The translations under genes were made by a program, and so were the position numbers. The notes under the pieces are model-generated. The model was not told the origin of the DNA, ran no database searches, and worked only from the letters and a program-made list of their open reading frames with translations. This document shows, piece after piece, positions 10,867-21,307 of a DNA stretch of 64,000 bases (position 1 is its first letter; each line of letters begins with the position of its first letter). The stretch covers positions 50,416,712-50,480,711 of the forward strand of contig NC_077224.1 in assembly GCF_024763615.1 (NCBI RefSeq), in the 5' to 3' direction. The stretch is from Phlebotomus papatasi. Taxonomy: Eukaryota > Arthropoda > Insecta > Diptera > Psychodidae.

Positions 10867-13629
10867 ATGCTGGGAAACTGGCAACGTTGGTGTCGATTGT
10901 GTGCAAAAATTAATTCTGAAGACATAGATAAAACATTTAAAATGGAATTGATCAAAAATGAATTGGAAATCGTCAATAAATACTTCATGATTTCGGTAAG
11001 TTTGCTTTGCATTCATTGAACTTAAGTTTGATTAAAAGATTTATGTTCAAAGTCGGTTTAAAGACGTAAATTTCTCTATAAGGGTTCTGGATTAAATCTA
11101 GAAATGCAAATATTGGAATTGGACAATAGGGTGGATCCGGTGCATTTGATACCTTAAAAAAGTTTAGTCCTTGTAAAGATCATCATGACCAGTAGAATGG
11201 CCATTGGAGAACTTATTTTTGGCAATCCCATGCCTGCGTTGCAATTATCCCTGTTGCAGACAGAACAGTGGTCGATCTTGTAGCCCCAAGGTTGCTGTTC
11301 CCTTATCCTTTCGTGCGCCATACCACATTGATCTAATACACTAGCAACCTGGCAACTACGAACTATAATGCGATCTTCGGGGTCGTCCTCTGTGAAAAAA
11401 AGAAACGTAAAATCGCGTAAACATTTAAAGAACTATACGATATATTGGGTGGGGAGTCATTCAGTAAAGCGGTCTTCAGACTAGAGGTTTAGCCCAGTTC
11501 CCGAAGGTATATCAAAATATTAAATAACAAGAAGGGAATTCGCTTTCTAGAGAAGAGGGAAAGCTGCTCTGATAGGTGCAGAAAGCTTCTTTACTCATTA
11601 GAGCATGAATGATAAATTCCAGCTAAACACTATATTGATGGGGGAAACCGTAAATCGTCGGGATATGGGATCTCTCAAGGACAACTCATCAACTTTTCTC
11701 AAAGCTTTCGGCTTAGGCTCCGAGCCTTCATCAGTGGCTGGAGCAAAAGAGAGAGCCATTCTTTATTCATATTTTTCACTAATCTTTTCCTTCTCAACTT
11801 ACTCAAGTCTAATATTGAAAATACGTTCGTACTGGTCTGAAATACTGAAATTCGTTCATACTGGTCAACGCTATAAGTACAGACAGATAAAAACTATTTA
11901 GTTCTTTTTTCGTATTGTGCATGTAATATTTGTAGACAATTCATCTTTCTGGTCCTCGATCTTCTAATATTTTGCAAAATTCAATGATAATTCTTAACAA
12001 TTTCTTTTTTAGTTCATGCCATTTGAAGATATTCAATCATTAATTTGTGGAGAATGTAGCGATTTTCTGTCGAAATTGGAACACTTTAGTGAGCGATGTA
12101 CAAAAGTTGACCAAATGTTTAGAGAGCTAATTCTTAAGGAAAACATCTCAGAATCTGATCTTCAATCCATACGCTTTAAATATGAAGTGGACAACGAAGA
12201 AATTGTAAGTAGATGTGTTTTCGCGATTCTTCTTGTGAATATATAATATTTTCTCAACATTATTTTTATTTTCAATTTGTATTTCAGAAATATAGCACAT
12301 TTCTTCCGGCAATTCAAAATGTAGAAGAAATAAAGCAAGATATTTTGAATCCTGATTCCTCTTCTGATCCGCTTGAAACAGAAATTACAATACCAACTGT
12401 CAAAAAGGAAATACCTGAAATAGAAAATCTACCAACAGTGCGAAAACGTAGGAAATACTTTTTTTTAAATATTGATTTAGTTTTCAAAGACAGTAATTTC
12501 TTAAAGATTCTCTTTTCAGGTGGACGACCAAGAAAATCAAAACCGCAAGAAAATCTCTCAAAATCAGAAGAAATTTCAAAATCTGAAACCGACAGCGAAA
12601 TAATTAGAAATGAAGATACTAGATTACGGCTTGATTTAGATAAGCAAAATACCCCAGAAAACAAACGTATTAGGTACAAAGAAACACCCAGTGAATGTAA
12701 GATTTGTTCGAAAACTTATAGCCGAAAGTATTTGCTAAAAGTTCACATTCGTGAGCAACATTCAAAAGAATTCCCATTTGGCTGTACAAGTTGCTCAAAG
12801 CGATTTGCCACGAAGAAGAAATTAAAAGTCCATGAAATTAGTCATCTGTCTGATGAAGAAAAATATGTCCATCCATGTCCGCATTGTGGTAAAAAGTTCG
12901 GAGCCCGTGAAAATATGAATGCCCATATCCGGATAATTCATATTGGGCACAGAACGTTTATTTGCGAAGAATGTGGGAAGATATTTCGTAAGAAATGTGC
13001 CCTTGTGGCTCATCAAATTACCCATAGTGACAATCGCACTTTCCAGTGTTCCTTCTGTCCCAAGCGGTTTAAGGATCGTCTGGGACTCAACACACATGAA
13101 GATACCCATGATAATACCATTTACGAGTGCCCAGAATGTGGCGTTAAACTCAACACTAAGCGCACTCTTAGAATGCATATGGTTATTCATTCTGATGTTA
13201 AGAAATACAAGTGCAACTACTGTGGAAATGAGTACAAACGTGCTAGGACCTTAAAGGTATATCGTCTTTTTTTTCTCTAAAATATTTGGTTATGTCCTAA
13301 GAGGAGATCTTTTCATTAACGAAATAGGATCACCTTATTATTCATACTGGACAGCGGCCTTTTCAGTGTCCCTTCTGTGATAAAGCTTTTGCAAACAGCT
13401 CCAACTGTTTGAGTCACAAAAGAAAGGCCCACCCTGCAGAATTGGCTGCCCAGGAACAGTCTGGGGAACAATCAAGGACAGTAATTCCTGAGGTTCCAGA
13501 ACTACAGTCAAGGTTAAAAAACTTAATTAATGATTTAATAAGAGATTTAAAATTAAAAAAATATAAATATTTACATATTCTTACAGGGCAACGGAACCAA
13601 TCTCGCTCATGGCTATCGAGAAAAATTAA
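10867..13629 (+). CDS. ZAD-C2H2 zinc-finger protein B (481 aa)
   Basis: Exons 10867-10995, 12013-12204, 12288-12447, 12520-13256, 13328-13512 and 13587-13629. Same architecture and same intron phases as gene A: ZAD (M-L-G-N-W start; ligands C-R-L-C and C-G-E-C), linker with V-K-K-E, R-G-R-P-R-K at the exon 3/4 join, eight C2H2 fingers, and a 14-residue last exon. Finger 7 is interrupted by an intron. Intron 1 is about 1 kb and holds no recognisable gene. The stop lies 13 bp before the target duplication of a LINE, so the 3' UTR appears to be interrupted; the first AATAAA downstream is beyond the LINE at 14818. Confidence 0.9.
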
Positions 13630-13656
13630 TCTTAATATTAAAATTAAAGGATTAAT

Positions 13657-14758
13657 ATTACTACCAAATACATGGTAGTGTCCAAGAAGAATCGGCGACA
13701 GAATCAAATTGCCTGTGAAAACAGTAAATTTGACAGGGTAGACGATTTTAAGTATCTAGGCTCTTCTGTCAATTCGACGAATGCAATGAGCAGTGAGATT
13801 GCGGCAAGGGTTCTACAAGGAAACAGAGCCTTCTTTTCATTGTTGCATTTATTCAAGTCCCGGTCTCTCTCTACCAAGACTAAAATTAGACTATATAAGA
13901 CACTTGTTCGCCCAGTAATTACTTATGCATGTGAGACATGGACTCTTACTGTGTTATCACACTTGCATATTAAAATTTTAATACGATTCACATTAATTGT
14001 CACTGGTGTGAGTCCAAATATGTAATTTGTGTGTTTGAATCATTTTATATTCAAAATTTGATCTATTTGTTGATAAAAAGGTAGACATGGCCCGCAAAAT
14101 TTGATATAAATTGATTTATAGCATTAATGCGAAAAATTAATGCGATTTTCTCTTTAATTTTTTAATGTGAAAAATATTTATGCTTTAGGTAAATTTAAAC
14201 TTATTTTTGCAGGCCAAGTCTACTTCTTTATCAATAAATAGAAAAACCCCAAATATAAAGTGACTCAAAGACACAAATAACATATTTGGACGCTCACAAG
14301 CGACAATTAATGTGAATCACATTAAAATTTTAATGTGCAAGTGTGATAACGCCGTTACAAAGGCAGATAAACGCAAGTTAGAAAAATTCTGAGGAAAATA
14401 TATGGTCCTGTTGAAGAGTCCCCAGGCGTGTGGAGAATTCGCTGGAACGAGGAAATCTACAGCCTGTATAAAGATGAAAAAATTGTTAATGTCGTCAAGA
14501 GCATGAGGTTACAATGGGTCGGGCATGTGTTACGAATGGAGCCGAATTTACCCGCGAGAAGAGCCTTGGATGGAAACCTACCTGGAAAAAGAACAGTTGG
14601 GAGACCGAAAACTAGGTGGATCAGCCAGTTGGAGGGAGATTTGGATAAACTGAAAGTAAGAAACTACAAGAAGTTGACGGGAGACCGGACGGTGTGGAGA
14701 CGAGTCGTGGTGAGTGAGGCCAAGGTCCTAGATGGACTGTAGTACCAATATGATGATG
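13657..14758 (+). mobile_element. 5'-truncated RTE-like LINE with target duplication
   Basis: Residues include F-K-Y-L-G-S-S, T-Y-A-C-E-T-W, W-V-G-H-V-L-R-M and G-R-P-K-T-R-W, the typical order of the C-terminal third of RTE-clade reverse transcriptase ORFs. The 3' end is a TGATGATGAT tail. It is flanked by a perfect 14-bp duplication ATTAAAGGATTAAT at 13643-13656 and 14759-14772. The element is split by a MITE (13950-14354). Confidence 0.88.
13950..14354. mobile_element. MITE nested in the LINE, long inverted ends
   Basis: GTTATCACACTTGCA at 13953 is mirrored by its complement ending at 14350, and similarity between the two arms extends for roughly 150 bases each. TTAC flanks both sides (13946-13949 and 14355-14358). 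Removing the element plus one TTAC copy would rejoin the LINE reading frame, which supports this target duplication. Superfamily unknown. Confidence 0.78.
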
Positions 14759-14817
14759 ATTAAAGGATTAATGATATTTTTAAGTACTCTGGGTATACCA
14801 TCGCCACCTATTTTTCC

Positions 14818-14823
14818 AATAAA
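14818..14823 (+). terminator. Candidate poly(A) signal for gene B, beyond the LINE
   Basis: AATAAA in the sequence just past the right LINE duplication. No AATAAA lies between the gene B stop and the LINE, so this may be the ancestral signal. Inference. Confidence 0.35.
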
Positions 14824-15064
14824 ATATTTAATTCGATTCATTTTTTGAGTGAAAACAAAAAAAAAGTGAAAATGAGAATTACCGAAAGAAACTATATTTA
14901 CCGTAACGGAAATTAAACCATTCAACGGTTAAACGAACATGCATGAATGTCATGAAAGTTTACTATTGAAACACTTCAATTCCCATTGCAATGTCAAGCG
15001 TCAGGGGCTTTCACTACGATTTTTCTCATAACTTTGTAAACACTTTTATTAATTATCTCTGAAT

Positions 15065-18000
15065 ATGTCTGAGAACTGGCATAATTGGTGTCGATTTTGT
15101 GCAAAGATTAGCTCCAAGGACATAAATTCTGTTAATAAAATAGAATCAATCAGCGAACAACTGGAAATAGTAAACAAATACTTTATGATGTCGGTAAGAT
15201 TATTTCATTGATTCCTTTTACTATTTATATAAAATAATATTAAACTAATGAGCTAAACGATCTAACTTTCAGTCCCAAATTTCATACTATTTCTAATATA
15301 ATCTTAAAAGTAGTAAAATTTGATTGTATTTTTATCAATTTTTACAATAAGAAGTCTGTATATTGTGAAGCCTTTCAAATGTTCAAATAATTTTGTTTTG
15401 CAGCTTATACTCTTTGAAGGCGTCCAATGTACCATTTGTAGTGATTGCCAGGATTTCCTTACAAAAGTAGAAGGTTTTAGGGATACATGTCTGAAAACTG
15501 ATCAGATGTTTAGAGAGTTGATATGTCAAAAAGATGTCTCAGACCTGTATTTAGAAACAATTCGCTTCAAATTTGGAATTGATAATGAGGAAGTCGTAAG
15601 TCTAAGTACTCAATAAGTTTACTATGATTATTAAAAATGACCATTTTTTTTAGAAATACAATATACTGACTGAGGAAACAACCAATCTTGACATTCCGGA
15701 ACAGACTATTGATCCTCTGGAAACACAGTTTGTGAATATCAAACAAGAAATAACTCTAGAAGACTATAAAGTACAACCTGCGGTTGTTCCCAGAAAACGT
15801 AAGTTCTTATTTTGAGGTTTTTAAGGATTGTATAGACTATAGATAGTAATTTCTTTCATGTAGTTTCTTTCAATATATTCGAATGAATTTACTAGGAAAA
15901 TCCCTCAAACCCCGGAAAATATGTGATTATCCCAACCTTATAAAATTCATAACTTATGGCCTCTCTTACAAACCTATGGCCACTCGTGGAATAACTTATG
16001 GCCACAATTTCAAATAATATAACACGAACTTAGTACTAAAATAATTTTAATACAAAAGAAAAGTATTTTAGGCACTTTACATAGGTTTTCATTATTTTTT
16101 TAACAAGTTTTTCATAGATTTTACTCATAATAGTACAGTGTCCGCTTCGTTATCCGGATGATTGGGAGACAATATGACAGATATCCGCTTCGTAATCCGG
16201 ATGGATTTTTTGAATTTGTTCAACGTATCGAATATATAATACAAGTTTTTTTGTAGAATTAGTATAAAAGTTTTCAAGACATAATTAGAGAATTCTATGC
16301 TATTATACTTCATTTATTAAACAAAAACATCACAGGATAATTCATTTTCATTGCTGAACAGACATGCATACATGACCTCAAAATGATTTTAAATGTAACC
16401 GTCGATAACTCGTCCGGATTACGCCGATCCGGATTAGAGAGCGGGCACTGTAGCGGAATACTAACATTGAATCTCTGCACAGTGGTTCGTAATCCAACTT
16501 GTCTTTCGTGATGAAAAAGCCACGTTGGCTGCATGAAGAACCCACCTCAGAATATCCTCCTCTGTTTGTTCTCTTTTGGGTACTATGAAATCCTCCGTGA
16601 TCAAATATTTCTCCCGAAGAATTTCCGGAGACTTTAATGCAGAGTTTGTGTGGGGACTGTGGTACAGTTGAAATGACTGGAATGCTTTGGTCGTGGTCAT
16701 TCTGTTCTCAATGCTTTTCAATACTCCTTGCATCCTTTGAGTTTAATAATAAGGTTTTCTTTTCGAATTTTTCATTGTCCTAAGAAGGAAAAGAGAGAAA
16801 AAGTTAGGCTATGTGGACTGTATATCCATAGGGCGCTGGTTCATATCCGGCTCGAAGGACCAACTTAAACTAATTTATTGGCAGAGCATAAAATGTACTG
16901 TAGGAGGAAAGATGGTCGCGTATGTGCTGTATTGATGGAAATCCTGTATTTCACATACGCGACCATCTTACACTGTTACAAATAGTGCTTAACAAAGTCT
17001 ATAATTACAATAGTTTTCAAGTATTTCATAAATGGCGTTAGCCATTACAACAAAATGAAAGTTCGTGGGAAAAATCAATAGGGTCATTCACACTACTCAT
17101 TTATAAACAACTTTAAGTTACAATTTCAACACTTTCCTTAAATTTTATTAAATTTTTGCTAGAAAACTCAGATTCAGTGAATCAAAATAATACGACTGAC
17201 AACTCGTTAAATCAAATATCTGCGAGGGCGCCACACGTCAAATGCTGTGGCCATAAGTTAATCTTATCAAATTTGTCATAACTTATGGCCTTGTCATTAT
17301 TTTACATTTTTTGTTTGAAAAATCATCAAAATAAAGTGGTAAAAGAAAATATAGTTACTAAGCAAACTAGTTTTAAAAAATAATACTAAATATTTTTTTT
17401 GATTGAAGATATAAAATCTAGTCATTAAATATTGTGAGATCGTTAGTAAATTTCTTAACGATATGATCAGTGAAATAATTCCCACACAATAATTAAAATT
17501 CTATTGAAATATAAAAGTAAATCAGTTTAAAAGTTTTTTTTATGATAGCACATCAAATATTCCTAATTTTGTGGCTCTTTGAAATTAATTTGTGGGAAAA
17601 AATTGAAGATATCTGCGAGATGGCCACAAGTATAGACTGACCATAGGTAATGCAGCCATCCTTATAAGCTGAACGTTCTGAGTTGAATACTTGTTGATTT
17701 CGTGAAGCTAGAGGAGGATATTATTATTAATCATATCAGGATATATTTGTACAATTCAATCATATTGTCGTATATCCAGTGTTGGAAGAATCTGCTGATC
17801 GTAGATCGCCCAAGAGCGCTTTGGCCGATATGTGGATGATTCTTCCATGTTCTTGAAGTTTTTGGGCAAAAGCGGTGCATTTTTTTACGTTATATATCAG
17901 TGAAAATGTCGTTTTTCTAGACATTCAGACATTTAAGGCGGGACTCGAACTCATAACACTGTGAGTCAAGCCGATGATCAATCCGCCCAAGAACCAACGG

Positions 18001-20005
18001 TCTTACCTATTGCGCCACTGAGATCCTCGCTAGATAGGGTAAAAGGGGTAGAATAACATAATATAGAACCTGAACCAAATGGAGATATTTACAGATATTT
18101 TGACATTAATATAGAAATTTAAATCCACCCTACATTTTACTAAACGTAGAGCTGTCGATTTACTATTCGCTGCTTAATATTTGCATTTTCCAATACAGTG
18201 GGTGAATATGATTAAGGTTAGAGAGTGAACTATAAGGGTCCGTAATACAACGTTGTATTACGCCGACGTAATACGCCGGTGTATTACTCTGATGTATTAC
18301 AACCATCCTGGTGAAAAATTCTCTTCCTTCCCAACATCACAGAACTGCTCCAATTCGCATGTATATCATAACAGACACATTCCAGAACATCAACCAGGTC
18401 AGGAGACTATTCCTAATCCTCCTGGAAATCACAGATCTTCTGGGATTTTCTTGAATATTGTGTCTAAAACACCTCAGATATCTGAGGAGATAGACCGTTG
18501 GTCACAGGATTCCTGGAGCTTCCTCCTGGAAATCACAGATCTTTTGGGATTTTCTTCAATATTATGTCAAAAACACCTCAAATACCACCGTTGGAAGAGA
18601 ATTTTTCACCAGGATGGTTGTAATACATCAGCGTAATACAACGTTGTATTACGTCGGCGTAATACATAGCTATAAATGGGTACTAAGTGACAGATCGGCT
18701 AATCCGCGATCAAACGATAGACGCCGATCTATCTCCATTGCCCATTGGATCAATGCCCAATGGCTAATCGGCGTTAATTAATCTTTGTGATCTACAACTT
18801 TCAAAAATGAATTCTTACCTGTTAGGCCAATAACAATTTTGATTTCCACATTCAGGAGGACGACCACGAAAACTGTCATCAAGAGTTCAGCAGTCTAGAC
18901 TAAAATTAAAAACAGAGTTAAAGGACTCAAGTGATGGGATTGAAATATCCTCGGAAAAGCTTATAGAAGAAGACCTTGATTATGCCCAAGATCCTTCAAA
19001 TGACACAGTCTCAGATGACGATTTACCTTTGAAAAAGCGTCACAAAGCACCTAAGGCAGCTAAGAAGGAAACTGTATGTGAATTTTGTTGCAAAACATTT
19101 AAGGCTCCATGCTTGCTTAAAGAACACATTTGGTCAAAGCATCGCAAGGAAGATCGACCCTTTGTTTGCTCAGAATGTTCCAAGCGATTTTCATCGAAGG
19201 GATTCCTCAAGAAACACATGGACATACACCTGCCCGATTCCGAGAGACGTATACATCCATGTCCTTATTGCGATAAGAAGTTCACACAGAAGAATAGCGT
19301 GCAGAGTCACATTAATTGCATGCATTTCAAGGAAAAACCTTTTATCTGTGAGGAATGTGGAAAATCTTGTGGTCAGAAGAGTGCCCTCAAGCAACACATG
19401 GAAACTCATACTGAAGAACGGCCTTTTAAATGTTTCATGTGTCCAAAGATGTTCAAAAGTGCTCAACAAGCTAAAATGCATGAAATTTGGCACAAGGATA
19501 TCACCTATCCTTGTCCACACTGCGATTTAAAACTGAAAAGCAAAATTACACTTAGGAGCCACATGTTAGTACACTCTGACGTAAGAAAATACAAATGCAA
19601 CTATTGCGGAAATGAATTTAAACGCTCAAAAACGCTCAAAGTAAGAATTATGAATTTATGGAAGAAGTCTAACTAAATCAAAAATCTAACCAAATAAAAA
19701 TTAAACTTGCTTTTAGAATCATCTTATTCTACATACTGGCCAGCGTCCGTATGAGTGTCCTTTCTGTGATAAAACATTTGCACATGGATCAAATTGTCGA
19801 AGTCACCAGAAGAAATCACATCCTGAAGAACTAGCAGCTTTAGAAGCATCTGGAGAACGACCTAAAAATACTAAAATCCCTAGACTCGATCAGTTACAGC
19901 CAAAGTTGGTGATTCTTTGATTAAAACAAACAGAATATTATAAATAAAAATGCAAATTTCTTTTTCAGGCAACCTGTGGTAACGTCTTCGATATCTTTGG
20001 ATTGA
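15065..20005 (+). CDS. ZAD-C2H2 zinc-finger protein C (491 aa) with a 3-kb intron
   Basis: Exons 15065-15193, 15404-15595, 15654-15798, 18856-19640, 19717-19904 and 19969-20005 sum to 492 codons including stop. ZAD start M-S-E-N-W; linker with I-K-Q-E; R-G-R-P-R-K formed across intron 3; eight fingers. Intron 3 (15799-18855) is 3.1 kb, against about 60-90 bases in the paralogues, because it holds a pogo-like MITE, a SINE and a foldback element. The split Arg codon joins exactly across it, so this is one gene and not two. The exon 5 donor is a weak GTTGGT but sits where the paralogues have GTAAGT. Finger 4 reads C-E-E-C-G-K-S-C-G. Confidence 0.88.
16136..16450. mobile_element. pogo-like MITE, 315 bp, TA duplication
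   Basis: It begins CAGTGTCCGCTTCGT and ends as the complement of CAGTGCCCGCTCTCT, with TA on both sides (16134-16135 and 16451-16452). CCGGAT blocks recur inside both ends. No transposase frame. Confidence 0.8.
16909..16969. repeat. Perfect 18-bp hairpin
   Basis: AAGATGGTCGCGTATGTG (16909-16926) and its exact complement (16952-16969) enclose 25 bases. It stands out as GC-richer than its surroundings. Nature unknown. Confidence 0.7.
17717..18028 (-). mobile_element. tRNA-derived SINE, second copy
   Basis: Same family and same orientation as 5305-5572. B box complement GGACTCGAACTC at 17941-17952, A box complement at about 18004-18018, and a TTATTATTAA tail at the left. GCTAGA followed by purines flanks both sides (17707 and 18029), an imperfect target duplication. 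It lies in intron 3 of gene C. Confidence 0.78.
18241..18667. mobile_element. Foldback element with palindromic ends
   Basis: Two arms of about 75 bases are inverted copies, and each holds the 20-base perfect palindrome centred on ACAACGTTGT (18242-18261 and 18633-18652). The centre has two direct copies of a 65-base unit about 104 bases apart (18418 and 18522). It lies in intron 3 of gene C. Confidence 0.8.
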
Positions 20006-20169
20006 AACACTTGAAAACTTTTCTTAGACCTGTGTATGTAGAACAGTAAAAATGGAAATAATTCTCCAATTACTAAAATTGCTCTCTTGAAACATGAAAC
20101 TAAGATAAACCTAAATCTGCTTCTCCAATTGAAACTCCAATGTTACATAAATTATGAGTTGGATTTGTG

Positions 20170-20199
20170 AATAAATTTATAATTAATATTCACAATAAA
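20170..20199 (+). terminator. Two poly(A) signals of gene C
   Basis: AATAAA at 20170-20175 and 20194-20199. Confidence 0.55.
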
Positions 20200-20329
20200 G
20201 TTTTTTGGACTCGAAACCGGCTGTAAACCAAAATATCCTCCATTATTGTGACAAGGAACTTGATTTTATTACTTAAGAGCAAGAGTCCAGTTTATTATTT
20301 GTTCCTTCTACTTAATTTTTTAACTAGAG

Positions 20330-20459
20330 CAGAGATGTGCAAGAACCGTTTGAAACCGAATAAACGTCAAAATAAGTTTTTTCATGTAGCGTTTTGACCC
20401 TTATTGTACATGTTTCATTTGACGTTTGTTCGGTTTCAAACGGTTTTTGCACGCCTCTG
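20330..20459. mobile_element. hAT-like palindromic MITE, copy 1 (130 bp)
   Basis: Ends CAGAGATGTGCAAG and its complement; almost the whole element folds on itself. Flanks AACTAGAG and AACTAAAG form an 8-bp duplication with one mismatch. The same family occurs at 49715, 62561 and 63129. The rest of the C-D spacer (20006-21307) has no supported gene. Confidence 0.85.
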
Positions 20460-21307
20460 AACTAAAGCATCGGTAATGTTGATGTTAACATTGCATTTGT
20501 GAATTTTCTTGACTGAATCACTTTATAGCACTGTCGATTTGCTCGATCTGCATGAAAAAATCCTTATGCATCGGCCGGCCTGGGATTTTATCTAATTTTG
20601 ATAATGTCTTTTGTATTTTCGTTATTTTTGTTATCCCTTGCGATCTAATTTTACTAACCTCCTGAGTCATTATTTTCTGGTCGCAAATTCTATTTTTCGC
20701 CTACTTCCTAGCGACGTTACAGGTCTTATAAGGCATCATCTTACAGGCTCCCCTCAGGCGTGTTTTCACACGGCTTAAGGGTAGTGGCAAACTGTGTAGT
20801 AACCTCAGGATAGGAACTCAGGACGCAGGATTTTCTCTTGTGTGAGTTAAAGCTCATCATCATCAACATCATTTTCAACGGCTTTAGCAACTCATGCTTG
20901 CCGATCTTGCACTATTCAGGAATATGTTCGGGCTCGATCCCAAGGCATAAGCCACTTTGTCCTCGGTCTGCTTCGAGGACGACGCCTCCTCACAATGGCT
21001 TGCATAGCTTTTCTGGAGAATCTTTTGTGTTAAAGCTCGATGGACCTATTGTATTTTCACCATTTTTACCCTGAACTGATTCACTATTTTCACTCTGATG
21101 ACACACAACTCCTAGAGGCAGTTCCTTCCTAGAGGCAAAAACACTTGTTCGAATGTTCAAAACTTCCACTAAATGTCCAAGAAGCTCTACAAATGTAAAA
21201 TTACTGGCATGGAATCCTTTTTTTTTTAAACACTGCAAATGCCAAATGTAGTTAGTGTCAGGCAATTGTGTTTAATTCTTTCGAAACAAGTAAAAAAAAG
21301 TGCTAAA

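Larger units (their letters stand above)
15941..17660. repeat. Diverged repeat region with recurring AACTTATGGCC blocks
   Basis: ATAACTTATGGCC or its complement recurs near 15948, 15991, 17249 and 17277. A TATCTGCGAG-GCCAC block near 17218 recurs near 17609. The region surrounds the MITE at 16136-16450 and lies wholly inside intron 3 of gene C. No coding sequence. Confidence 0.4.

Noticed and set aside
12314..13190. Long minus-strand open frames opposite the zinc-finger exons (also 9762-10025, 19191-19520, 31530-31820)
   Set aside because: They are shadows of the conserved C2H2 codon pattern on the other strand.
15065..20005. Two genes (a ZAD fragment and a separate finger gene) instead of gene C
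   Set aside because: The Arg codon split c|ga joins exactly across the intron to give R-G-R-P-R-K as in the paralogues, and the summed length is a multiple of three.
20930..20960. B-box-like GGCTCGATCCC on the plus strand
   Set aside because: No A box at the expected distance and no tail or duplication, so neither a tRNA nor a SINE is supported.
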